A stretch of DNA of 10,543 nt, taken from NCBI GenBank assembly GCA_001313065.1, contig BBFD01000137.1:1-10543 (forward strand), read 5' to 3'. The DNA comes from Silvimonas sp. JCM 19000. GTDB taxonomy: Bacteria > Pseudomonadota > Gammaproteobacteria > Burkholderiales > Chitinibacteraceae. Made by a program: the position numbers and the translations under genes. The notes under the pieces are model-generated. The model was not told the DNA's origin, did not search any database, and saw only the letters and a program-made list of their open reading frames with translations. How positions within the stretch are numbered: the first letter of the stretch is position 1; each line of letters begins with the position of its first letter. Shown here piece by piece: positions 1-6,722 of this stretch.

Positions 1-316
1 TCTTGGCTTGGGCTTTTTTGAGCGGCGGATGCAGCGGAAGCCTTGTGCTTTTTTTAGCAGTGGCTTTTTTTGTGCAGCGGAAGCAGCAGAAGCCTTTTCT
101 TTCTTGGCTTGTGCTTTTTTGAGCGGCGGAAGCAGTCGAAGCAACTACTTTCTTGGCTTGTGCTTTTTGAGCAGCGGAAGCAGCCGAAGCTTTCTTGTGA
201 GCGTGCTTTTCAACCTTCACCGATTTAACGGTGGAAGCCGGAGCGTCAGCTGCAACGCTGAATGCAGCGGAACCAGCAAACAGGGCAGCAACGAGCGTAG
301 CGACCAACTTGTTCAT
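1..316 (-). CDS. asr: Asr-like acid-shock repeat protein, secreted (3' end outside window)
   Basis: Starts at the ATG at 316-314 behind a GGAGAA ribosome binding site (322-327). The first ~23 residues form a signal peptide (MNKLVATLVAALFAGSAAFS, then VAA before DAP), so the product is exported. The mature part is made of 16-residue units rich in Ala, Lys, Gln and Ser, each with a core like SAAQKAQAKK, starting near 190, 142, 93 and 41. E. coli Asr, a periplasmic acid-shock protein, has the same signal peptide plus AQKAQ..KK repeat style. No enzymatic domain is visible; Asr-type proteins are thought to protect the periplasm at low pH. As written the frame shifts inside unit 2 because T runs at 115-120, 65-71, 49-55 and 14-19 are 6-7 long where the intact unit has 5 (164-168). 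With five each, all units align in one frame. It lies downstream of rstB. The family call is by composition and context; a histone-H1-like Lys/Ala-rich protein is the alternative. Confidence 0.7.
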   Translation of the reverse strand, partial: MNKLVATLVAALFAGSAAFSVAADAPASTVKSVKVEKHAHKKASAASAAQKAQAKKVVASTASAAQKSTSQERKGFCCFRCTKKATAKKSTRLPLHPPLKKAQAK

Positions 317-376
317 GAGAATTCTCCAAAAAAAAGACAAATGTGCGGAAGACACGTTTATGTCGTGTTGGAGCGG

Positions 377-405
377 ATTATTGAGAAAACTCTCAGGCCG
401 GTCAG
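377..405 (-). promoter_or_regulatory. Candidate promoter of the asr-like gene
   Basis: On the minus strand CTGACC (405-400) and AATAAT (382-377) are separated by 17 bp. Transcription would start near 370 and give a leader of about 53 nt. The weak -35 fits an activator-dependent promoter. A small GAGA/TCTC inverted repeat (383-394) lies in the spacer. Confidence 0.4.
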
Positions 406-424
406 TGCGGGGATGGTTGCGCGT

Positions 425-438
425 TGTAACCGAATGTA
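425..438 (-). promoter_or_regulatory. RstA box upstream of the asr-like gene
   Basis: Read on the minus strand the site is TACATTCGGTTACA. The published E. coli RstA box is TACATNTNGTTACA, so only one defined position differs (C for T at position 7). A second GTTACA half-site lies 23 bp upstream (448-453), in the same orientation. The box is centred about 61 bp upstream of the start point expected from the candidate promoter at 377-405, a usual position for a class-I activator. The gene for RstA is 1.5 kb away. The match is seen in the sequence; RstA binding is inferred. Confidence 0.6.
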
Positions 439-546
439 CGTGACCCTTGTAACAATCGATGCGATTGATCTGCGTCAACGAGCAAATCGCCCCGTCGGCG
501 CAATAGCGCAGCCACCCGCAAGTGCTGTTGCCAGCCGATGCGCGCC

Positions 547-1850
547 TCAAATGCGGTTGGCATCCTTCAAGCTGGTGGGCCAGTACAGCGCAATGCGGGC
601 GCCGCCGAGTGGCGCATCCTCGATGCGGATATCGCCACCATGCCCGCGCATCACCATCGCCACAATCGCCAGGCCCAGACCGTAACCGCCGGTGCTGCGA
701 TTGCGACTGCCTTCCAGTCGCTCAAACGGTTGCAGCAAACGCTCGCGTTCAGATTCCGGGATGCCGGGGCCGTTGTCATCGACGTTAAGCGTGGCCACGC
801 CGTCCTGCCAACCAAGACTGACTTCAATGCGGCCGCCGCCATAGCGTTTGGCGTTGCTGATGGTGTTGGAGAGCACGCGCGACAAGTAATAGCTGTCCGC
901 CTCCATCAAGGGCGCGCGCAGGCCGGTGTTATTAGTTAGCGGAATAGCCACGCCGCCCACGGCCAGTTCGTCCAGTTGGCGTTCCAGCCACGGCTGCATT
1001 TCCATTGGCTGTAGCTCAAGTTTGAATTGCGAGCGTTCCAGCTTGCGCAGGGTCAGCCATTCTTCTACCAGCTGGTCGATGGCTTCCAGATCGCGTTCCA
1101 TGCCCGCAGTTTGCGCCTCAGCCGGCGCGCCGGCTTTCAGCGCTTCCAGCCGATAGCGCATGCGGGCCAGCGGCGTGCGTAAATCGTGCGAGATGGCGTC
1201 GATCATTTGCTGGCGGCTGGCCGTCAGTTCTTCCACATCGTGCGCCATGCGGTTAAAGGTGGAGCCCAACGGCGACAGCGCCGAGTTTTCCGAGAGCACG
1301 GCGCGCACGGCAAAGTCACCGTTACCCATCTTGCGGCTTTGCCGGATCAGCGCCAGCAGATCGCGCCAGAACGGCCGCATCCACAACCACGTGGGGATAC
1401 CCAGCGCCGCGCACATCAACACCAGGCCGACAATATCGGGCCACGAAATATTATCCAGCCGGTTGAGATAAGGCACCGGGCCTAACACCACCATCAGATT
1501 GGTTTCAGGGATGCGGTGCAGATAGATGTCTTCGTCTTCGACCAGAATGATGTCGCCATCGGCCAGCGCAGTGCGGTTGCCGGGGCTGAGCGTATAAGCG
1601 TCCAGTTGCTCGATCTCAACCGGCACCGGCAACTTGCCACGCAGCCGACTGATTTCGCTATGCCAGATCGATTGCGGCAGATCGCCCAGTTCTTCTTCAA
1701 CAATGCTGATGGTGGTCTGAAAAAAATATCGGTCAGGTAATGCTGGTTGATGCGCTCGATCATGTGCTTGTACAAGCCGCCAATAATCAAGGCCGACGCC
1801 AGAAAACACACCACCACCGTCAGATAGAACCGCAAGAAAAGCTGGCGCAT
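547..1850 (-). CDS. rstB: Sensor histidine kinase RstB
   Basis: Membrane sensor kinase that would phosphorylate RstA. The start is ATG 1850-1848 (MRQLFLRFYL), matching the E. coli RstB N-terminus (MKKLFIQFYL); a TTG two codons upstream is possible. Repaired length is 433 aa, the same as E. coli RstB. TM1 is residues ~8-27, the periplasmic sensor part ~28-135 including the RstB-like GPVPYL (123-128), TM2 ~138-157 followed by WMRPFW, then HAMP, HisKA with the phospho-accepting His221 in ISHDLRTPL, and HATPase with N box NTISNAKRYGG (~328), G1 DDNGPGIP (~357) and G2 GGYGLGLAI (~387). As written the frame breaks at the A run 1720-1726 (seven where five restore DIFQTTISI), after residue ~42. It follows rstA after 114 bp that include a terminator. 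Identification is strong. Confidence 0.92.
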
Positions 1851-1907
1851 GAGCAACCCGGAAAATTAAGCCCTTGGGGCGACAGCGTAGCGCATAGCGC
1901 GCCCAAC

Positions 1908-1940
1908 AAAAAAAACACCGCCCGGATTATCAGACGGTGT
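1908..1940 (-). terminator. Rho-independent terminator between rstA and rstB
   Basis: On the minus strand ACACCG (1940-1935) pairs with CGGTGT (1920-1915), extendable by a wobble and a C-G pair to about 8 bp, and is followed by eight T (1915-1908). It sits 25 bp after the rstA stop and about 58 bp before the rstB start, so it would attenuate or separate rstB transcription. Confidence 0.75.
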
Positions 1941-1964
1941 CAGCGGCAAGGTTGGCGTGGCGCT

Positions 1965-2688
1965 TTACTCTTGCCACCAGATATCTGTGGCAAACAGATA
2001 ACCCTTGTGGCGGATGGTCTTGATCTTGCGCGGCTCGTTCGGATCATCCTGCAGCTTTTTTTGCGCAGGCGCGAAATGGCGACATCCACGCTGCGATCCA
2101 GTCCGTCGTACTCAATCCCGCGCAAGCGCTTGAGCAGATGATCGCGCGACAGAATCTCGCCGGCATGGCTGGCCAGTTCCCACAGCAAGTCAAAGTCACC
2201 GGTGGACAAATGCAGTGGCTCGTTGCGGTAAGTGGCGGTGCGGTTGCGCGAATCAATGACCAGGTGGCCAAAGTTAGTGGTGGTGCGCTGATCTTTGGCG
2301 GCGCTGGCCGTGGGCGTTACCGTGCCGCTGGACTGGCGCAGATGTGCTTGATCCGTGCCATCAACACCGCGGGCGGCGTGGTCTTGACCACGTAATCGGT
2401 AGCGCCGATTTCCAGTGCCATGATCTGGTTCATGTCGCTATTGAGCGAAGTCAGAATGATGATGGGCCCGGTGTAGAACTCACGCAGCTCGCGGCATAGC
2501 GTCATGCCGTCTTTGCCCGGCAGCATCACATCCAGCAACACCAGTGTGGGCGGGTTGTTGCGCACATGTTCGACCACATGGTGGCCATCCGGCAGATGGT
2601 CCACTTCAAATTCAAAACTCTTCAGAAAACCGCCGATCAGATCGGCCAGTTCCAGGTCGTCCTCAACGAAAAGAATACGTTGGGCCAT
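1965..2688 (-). CDS. rstA: Two-component response regulator RstA
   Basis: DNA-binding response regulator of the OmpR/PhoB family. It starts at ATG 2688-2686 behind GGAG. The receiver domain (residues 1-~115) has the acidic pocket D10/D11, phospho-acceptor D53 in LVLLDVMLPGKDGM, T80 and K102 in VKTTPPAVL. The winged-helix domain (~140-238) contains TGDFDLLWELASHAG and DGLDRSVDVAISRLRKK, then ends HKGYLFATDIWWQE. These stretches are nearly the same as in E. coli RstA (LVLLDIMLPGKDGM, KTTPPAVLLAR, YDGLDRSVDVAISRLRKK). Two breaks are present as written: a missing base next to C2347 (an expected GG reads as one G on the coding strand) and a T run of seven at 2056-2062 where five are expected. Repaired length is 240 aa, close to the family. 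It lies 60 bp after the HugZ-like gene, same strand. Very confident identity. Confidence 0.93.
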
Positions 2689-2748
2689 AAGAGACTCCAG
2701 AAAGCACAGCTGTTGGTATCAGTGCCCGGATGAACCGGGTCTGCGGGA

Positions 2749-3403
2749 CTACGCCGCCCCTGCTTTGCGCGCGGCGGCAGCCAGCGCGGCAAGGTCTTGC
2801 GGCCTTTCGATAAACTCATAACGGTGCAACCGCCCCTGGCGGCGGACATCGCAGCCATAAAAAATCCAGACCCACCCACTCGGCATCGGGCAGATCCGGC
2901 AGGCTGTGCAGCAACTGCGCCTCATCGTCCAGACTGAGTTGCGCAGCGGCCTGCCATTGCTCGGGGGCGCTCACGCCCATGCGGCCAAAGCCGGCGATAT
3001 AACGCACGGCCGTCAACTGGAGGCGCCACCAGGCAAAGTCGCCCAGTTGCAGGTATTGGCGGGTTTCTGGCTGATAACGCATCAACCGCGCTTGCAACAG
3101 GGGGGAAGGCGTAGCCGGTTGTGCTGTGCCGACCAGCGTAACGCGCGCGGGCGCGGCGCTGGTATTGGCATCTTCCACGATCAGCAAACTGGCTTGCGGC
3201 TGCGCGCGCAGATTACGCGTGTGCTCGGCCAGCCCGCTGATGCAGAACCACGGCGCGCCGGTCTCGTCGGTGCTGAAGGTTAGCCACGAGGCATAAGGCG
3301 TGCCCGGCCAGGCCAGTGATTGCGTGGCCAGCGCGCCACTGCGGGCCTGGCGTAGCAGTTGCAGCGCGGGCGTGACCCATTCAGACGAAGGCGTGTTTTG
3401 CAT
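2749..3403 (-). CDS. HugZ/PNPOx-type FMN- or heme-binding split-barrel protein
   Basis: Cytoplasmic protein of the pyridoxamine 5'-phosphate oxidase-like split-barrel superfamily. The start at ATG 3403 gives MQNTPSSEW. The Ala-rich N-terminus (LLRQARSGALAT), PYASWLTFSTDETGAPWFCISGLAEHTRNL, the central SLLIVED and YIAGFGRMG (compare the RFVGGFGRA block of HugZ proteins) are family features. As written it ends early at PPPGAVAPL. Changing the A run 2859-2864 from six to five restores VGLDFYGCDVRRQGRLHRYEF and a stop at 2751-2749, for 217 aa. Family members include heme-degrading HugZ/HutZ and uncharacterised flavoproteins; I cannot tell which from the sequence. It may be co-transcribed with rstA. 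An upstream TTG/ATG extension (to 3460) is less likely. Confidence 0.75.
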
Positions 3404-3492
3404 AAGGCACTTACATGACAAGCAGAGCTTGATTTGGGAAGATGGGCCGCAATACCTCACCCGAGAGCGATTGATCTAAGCGGCCCGCCGGT

Positions 3493-3526
3493 TATGCCAT
3501 CTGACTGCAGTGATTGTAGTGGCATA
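3493..3526. promoter_or_regulatory. Inverted repeat in the divergent def/HugZ-like promoter region
   Basis: TATGCCA (3493-3499) and TGGCATA (3520-3526) form perfect 7-bp arms about 20 bp apart. They lie in the 182-bp spacer between the start codons of two divergent genes. A second short palindrome, GATTG-TT-CAATC, is at 3542-3553, 33 bp before def. Both could be operators; no known consensus was recognised. Confidence 0.3.
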
Positions 3527-3585
3527 CGCTATCAGCCGCCTGATTGTTCAATCGACTGAACTAAAGATCGACAGGAGCCCGCCTT

Positions 3586-4118
3586 ATGGCCGTACGTACA
3601 GTCATCAAAATGGGAACGCCCAGCTTGCTGGAACGTTCGGAGCCGGTAGACAGGTTTAATACGCCTGAGTTGCATGCGCTGATCGGCGATCTGTTCGACA
3701 CCATGCACGCCTATAACGGCGTGGGCATTGCGGCGCCTCAGATCGGCGTCAATCTGCAGGTGGTGATTTTTGGTTTTGACGCCAGCGACCGCTACCCAGA
3801 CGCCGCGCCGGTGCCGCGCACGATATTGATCAACCCGGTGATTACACCGCTGGACGAGGTGCAGGAAGACGGCTGGGAAGGCTGCTTGTCAGTGCCCGGT
3901 CTGCGCGGCGAAGTCCCGCGTTATACCCGGATCCGCTATCAGGCTTTGATCCGGAAGGCAATGTGATCGATCGCGTGGCCGAGGGTTTTCATGCCCGCGT
4001 GGTGCAGCATGAATGCGATCATCTGTGGGGCGTGCTCTATCCGCAGCGGATCACGGATATGACGAAATTCGGCTACGTGGACGTGCTGTTTCCGGGACGC
4101 GAAGACAAAGACGACTGA
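3586..4118 (+). CDS. def: Peptide deformylase
   Basis: Removes the formyl group from the N-terminal Met of nascent proteins, using a bound metal ion. All three catalytic blocks are visible: G45VGIAAPQ52, E98GCLS102 with metal ligand Cys100, and H142ECDH146 with the two His ligands and catalytic Glu143. The start at ATG 3586 has AGGAG upstream. As written the frame stops at 3966, before the HECDH block; adding one G at 3942-3943 (GG to GGG) restores [14 protein letters not shown] and the stop at 4116-4118, giving 177 aa, normal for the family. The gene is essential in most bacteria, so the break is much more likely a sequence error than a real mutation. It is transcribed alone and ends at the hairpin at 4147-4179. 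Confidence 0.93.
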
Positions 4119-4146
4119 GCGCACGCGCCACGCAAACGCCGGACGC

Positions 4147-4179
4147 AAAAAAAGCCTGCAACGTGTGCAGGCTTTTTTT
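4147..4179. terminator. Bidirectional terminator between def and the 67-aa gene
   Basis: GCCTGCA (4154-4160) and TGCAGGC (4166-4172) form a perfect 7-bp stem with a 5-nt loop, flanked by seven A on the left and seven T on the right. It can end def on the plus strand and the converging gene on the minus strand. Confidence 0.85.
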
Positions 4180-4201
4180 CATGATCGGGATCAGTCGGGA
4201 A

Positions 4202-4404
4202 TTATTCGACGATCAGAACCAGATCGGAAACAGATTCAACGCTTTGCTTGCCCGGACCCCAGCAAACTTTAGCCTTGCTGCCCTTTTGATAAACCACCAG
4301 ACCGTCAACGGCTTCTTCGCGGCCGATGCCAGCGGGGCGATTCACGCGGTCGTTACGGGCAAATTGTTGTTCAGTCTTGCCAAAGAAAGGGATGCTGATT
4401 GCAT
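4202..4404 (-). CDS. Conserved-looking 67-aa protein of unknown function
   Basis: Not recognised. In one minus-strand frame a clean reading runs from near 4400 to TAA 4204-4202: SIPFFGKTEQQFARNDRV, then NRPAGIGREEAVDGLVVYQ, then KGSKAKVCWGPGKQSVESV and SDLVLIVE. The only start is the ATG at 4404, which is one base out of frame. If the sequence ATGCA is really ATGGCA (one G short), the product starts MAISIPFF and is 67 aa. A GGAG lies 9 nt upstream of the start, a TATACT -10 hexamer at 4460-4455, and a terminator directly follows. The second half (hydrophobic strands around CWGPGK) suggests a small beta-barrel, perhaps SH3-like. A cytoplasmic location is likely, as no signal peptide or TM segment is seen. 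Confidence 0.6.
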
Positions 4405-4454
4405 GATTTGATACTCCAGTGAGTTCTTGAATGTTTTCGTCTTTGAGTGATGCC

Positions 4455-4460
4455 AGTATA
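4455..4460 (-). promoter_or_regulatory. Candidate -10 element for the 67-aa gene
   Basis: TATACT on the minus strand, 51 bp before the start codon and matching 5 of 6 consensus positions. No good -35 hexamer is at 16-18 bp, where the palindrome ACTACGTAGT (4477-4486) sits instead, so the promoter may depend on a regulator there. Confidence 0.35.
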
Positions 4461-4476
4461 CATCAGTCGTACCTTT

Positions 4477-4666
4477 ACTACGTAGTTTTTTTTACGTGTA
4501 ACGATAAGCGGCAACTACCAAAATGAACGGTCAAGAACCTCACAAACATCGCCACAACCCGCATTAAACCGTGACAAATGTCGTAGTGCTGGCCGGAGAC
4601 AACTACAAAATGCGTAGTAATTCTGCAATATAAAATGTAGTTTTCGGCCAATAACGCGAAACTACA
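4477..4666. promoter_or_regulatory. Array of ACTAC/GTAGT sites in the csp/67-aa gene spacer
   Basis: This 353-bp gap between the csp stop and the 67-aa gene start is AT-rich. It holds the palindrome ACTACGTAGT (4477-4486), AACTAC (4513-4518), CGTAGT (4582-4587), AACTAC (4601-4606), CGTAGT (4613-4618) and the perfect inverted pair TGTAGTTT (4636-4643) / AAACTACA (4659-4666). Chance would give less than one such pentamer in 190 bp. A cluster of binding sites for one regulator is the simplest reading. I recognise no known regulator consensus. Confidence 0.45.
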
Positions 4667-4703
4667 CTTTTAATCGGCACTTGTCGTACTCAACGCCAGG
4701 CGC

Positions 4704-4734
4704 AAAAAAAACCGCAGCGGATGGCTGCGGTTTT
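4704..4734 (-). terminator. Terminator of the cold-shock gene
   Basis: On the minus strand CCGCAGC (4730-4724) and GCTGCGG (4718-4712) form a 7-bp GC stem with a 5-nt loop, followed by eight T (4711-4704). It starts 24 bp after the csp stop codon. Confidence 0.85.
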
Positions 4735-4757
4735 GATGTGGCGCTGACCGGGTGTGA

Positions 4758-4966
4758 TCAGATAGCGCGGATGGCGCTGGCCTGCAGACCTTGGGGCCTT
4801 GCTTGACTTCAAATTCAACGCGCTGTTGTTCTTTCAGCGTTTTGAAACCTTGACCGGTGATTTCGGAGAAGTGCGCGAACAGATCAGCACCGCCGTTGTC
4901 GGGGGTGATAAAGCCGAAGCCCTTGGTGTCGTTGAACCACTTGACGGTGCCGGTAGTAGTAGACAT
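4758..4966 (-). CDS. Cold-shock protein, CspA family
   Basis: Single-domain OB-fold RNA/DNA chaperone that binds single-stranded nucleic acid. The start at ATG 4966-4964 has AAAGGA upstream (4975-4980). RNP1 (K15GFGFI20) and RNP2 (L29FAHFS34) are intact, as are [11 protein letters not shown] and the [15 protein letters not shown] strand. The FAHFS form is typical of betaproteobacterial members. As written the frame runs past the end to 4670; adding one base at 4789-4790 (CCC instead of CC on the plus strand) gives [14 protein letters not shown] and a stop at 4760-4758, for 69 aa, the standard length. It is monocistronic, with a promoter near 5237-5265 and a long leader. Whether it is cold-inducible or constitutive cannot be told from the protein. 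Confidence 0.93.
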
Positions 4967-5230
4967 TGCTACATTCCTTTAAAACAAAAAAACAAAAAAA
5001 ACGATAGAGATAAACCGGGTGGCGCAAGATGCGCATCAGCCCGTTTGCTGCTGCATAAGACGACCAGGAAAAGTACCGGAAACCAACGAGATACCACGCA
5101 AGGCGCGGTCAGGGGAAAACCGAGGACACACTGAATCGAAACTGCGGTTTGCGAAGATACACAGGTTTATCTGAAGTGTCGATGACCGCCAGGTATCCGG
5201 ATGCGCGGCAGCCGCATCGCTTGTTTGCCG
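4967..5230 (-). promoter_or_regulatory. Long 5' leader of the cold-shock mRNA
   Basis: If transcription starts near 5230, the csp leader is about 264 nt, similar in style to cspA-type leaders that act as RNA thermosensors. It starts with a strong hairpin (GATGCGCGGCAGCCGCATC, 5200-5218), contains the palindrome GATGCGCATC (5028-5037) and ends in a U-rich stretch (4983-5001, read on the minus strand) just before the ribosome binding site. No clear match to the E. coli cold box was found. No credible coding sequence lies here. Confidence 0.4.
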
Positions 5231-5236
5231 CAAACG

Positions 5237-5265
5237 TCTATATATAAGCGCACAACGTCGCGCAA
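5237..5265 (-). promoter_or_regulatory. Candidate promoter of the cold-shock gene
   Basis: On the minus strand TTGCGC (5265-5260) and TATAGA (5242-5237) are 17 bp apart, inside a TATATATAGA stretch. Expected start near 5230. It points away from ndh, so the 5237-5396 spacer is a divergent promoter region. Confidence 0.5.
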
Positions 5266-5363
5266 CCTGTAGCCAAGTGACTGTATCCTACGTAATTATT
5301 TTGTTTTCAAAGCAGGGTGGGCCTGGGCATCCTCTCTTGAAACCAAGATGGGCGGATTACGCC

Positions 5364-5369
5364 TATAAA
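5364..5369 (+). promoter_or_regulatory. Candidate -10 element of ndh
   Basis: TATAAA, 28 bp before the ndh start codon. The nearest TTGAAA (5337-5342) is 21 bp upstream, too far for a normal -35, so this promoter is uncertain. No FNR-type TTGAT-N4-ATCAA site is visible near it. Confidence 0.25.
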
Positions 5370-5396
5370 AAAAAGATCACATTCCTGGGAATCACT

Positions 5397-6704
5397 ATGA
5401 ATACAGCATCAGCGCACCGCATCGTTATCGTGGGGGGGGGCGCGGGCGGTCTGGAACTGGCAACGCGGCTTGGTCATACGCTAGGACGTAGCGGCAAAGC
5501 GCGTGTAACGCTGGTTGATGGCTCTCCGACGCATATCTGGAAGCCTCTTTTGCACGAGGTAGCCACCGGCGCTTTGAACACCGGTGAAGACGAAGTCAAC
5601 TACTTCGCGCATGCCCACCAGCATGGTTACGAATTCGAGTACGGCTATATGAAAGCCCTCGATCGCGATAGCAAAACCATCCAGATTGATGACGTCATCG
5701 ACCATGACTGCACTGTTTTACGTAGTGCCCGCACGCTCGGCTACGACACTTTGGTGCTCGCGGTTGGTGCCGTCGCCAACGATTTCGGTACACCGGGCGT
5801 ACAAGAACACTGTATGCAACTGAATACGCGCGATGATGCAGACCGTCTGCGCCGCGCCATTCTGTCGCAATCCTTCATGGCCAGCGCCGACGACCAACCG
5901 CGCCGCGAATTGCGCATCGGCATTATCGGCGCCGGCGCCACCGGCGTTGAACTGGCCGCTGAAATCCACCACGCGATCACCGAAATCCACAATTACGGTT
6001 CGCATATGTCGCCGGACCAATTGCGCATCAGCATCGTCGAAGCTGCGCCGCGTATTCTGGCAGGCGCACCGCAAGCCCTGTCTGATTACGCCACCGAAGC
6101 GCTGCAACGCCGCAATATCGCGGTACTGGTCAACAGCAAAGTAGCGGCCATCCACGCCCGGCACATCGAACTGGCGGATGGTAGCGAGATTCCGGCCGAT
6201 ATTCTGGTCTGGGCAGCGGGCGTCAAAGCCGCGCCGTGGCTCTCGCAACTGGGGCTGCTGACTAACCGCAATGGTCAGATTGAAGTGACTTCCGTACTGC
6301 AAACGGTGAGCGACAAGCATATCTTTGCGATCGGCGACTGTGCCTTTGCCCGCGACGGCGAAGGCGGCCCGCCGCTGCTGGCCACCGCCCAGGTGGCGCA
6401 CCAGCAAGCGCGCTGGCTGGCCAATATGCTGGAGAACTACTTTGCGGGCCGAGAAGTGCAGCCGTTCCGCTTCAAGCCGCAAGGCATCATGGTATCGCTG
6501 GGCAAACACACCGCTGTGGGCAGTCTCGCCGCCGTGGTCGGCCCCAAGCGCGACTATTATGTGGAAGGCCGCGGCGCCAAGCTGATCTACGCCTCGCTCT
6601 ACCGCATGCACCAGGCCGCCGTACATGGCTGGCCGATGGCGATGTTGCTGTATCTTGGCGACAAACTGCGCCGCATCGCGCAACCGGCATTGAAGTTGCA
6701 TTAA
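5397..6704 (+). CDS. ndh: Type II NADH:quinone oxidoreductase (NDH-2)
   Basis: Single-subunit, non-proton-pumping respiratory enzyme that passes electrons from NADH through FAD to quinone at the inner face of the cytoplasmic membrane. The chosen start, ATG 5397 (MNTASAHRIVIV), gives 435 aa, close to E. coli Ndh (434), and has GGGA at 5387-5390; the frame is open back to 5277 but that part is not protein-like. FAD-binding GGGAGG (13-18), NADH-binding GAGATGVELAAE (178-189), the second FAD block IFAIGDCA (~309-316) and the quinone-site AQVAHQQ (~331-337) are in order. The C-terminal ~35 residues form the amphipathic membrane anchor, with no TM helix. The gene is unbroken, even through a run of nine G (5432-5440). 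It is divergent from csp and ends at a strong terminator. Confidence 0.95.
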   Translation: MNTASAHRIVIVGGGAGGLELATRLGHTLGRSGKARVTLVDGSPTHIWKPLLHEVATGALNTGEDEVNYFAHAHQHGYEFEYGYMKALDRDSKTIQIDDVIDHDCTVLRSARTLGYDTLVLAVGAVANDFGTPGVQEHCMQLNTRDDADRLRRAILSQSFMASADDQPRRELRIGIIGAGATGVELAAEIHHAITEIHNYGSHMSPDQLRISIVEAAPRILAGAPQALSDYATEALQRRNIAVLVNSKVAAIHARHIELADGSEIPADILVWAAGVKAAPWLSQLGLLTNRNGQIEVTSVLQTVSDKHIFAIGDCAFARDGEGGPPLLATAQVAHQQARWLANMLENYFAGREVQPFRFKPQGIMVSLGKHTAVGSLAAVVGPKRDYYVEGRGAKLIYASLYRMHQAAVHGWPMAMLLYLGDKLRRIAQPALKLH

Positions 6705-6722
6705 GCCATCAGTAAAAAAACA

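Noticed and set aside
453..467. The palindrome CAATCG-atg-CGATTG next to the upstream GTTACA half-site.
   Set aside because: Perfect 6-bp arms, but it matches no known operator I recognise and a single copy gives no support; it may still matter for asr control.
8..685. A 225-aa plus-strand frame covering the left edge.
   Set aside because: It is the complement of the asr-like gene, its promoter region and the end of rstB; it has no ribosome binding site, and the minus-strand genes explain the sequence.
2725..2739. The hairpin CCCGG-atgaa-CCGGG before rstA as a terminator of the HugZ-like gene.
   Set aside because: The stem is short and no T tract follows on either strand, so read-through into rstA is more likely.
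4497..4510. A second RstA box (GTTACA on the minus strand) before the 67-aa gene.
   Set aside because: Only 9 of 12 defined positions match and the TACAT half is mostly lost; this is not enough to call it.
4523..4567. A 14-codon plus-strand frame (MNGQEPHKHRHNPH).
   Set aside because: It has no ribosome binding site, lies within the site array, and nothing supports translation.
5277..5396. A 40-residue N-terminal extension of ndh in the same frame.
   Set aside because: The extension has no protein-like or signal-peptide character, contains the candidate -10, and would exceed the usual NDH-2 length; the start at 5397 matches the family.
5718..6701. A 327-aa minus-strand open frame.
   Set aside because: It lies fully inside ndh in antisense; the frame stays open because of GC-rich codon bias. 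ndh has all its motifs on the other strand.
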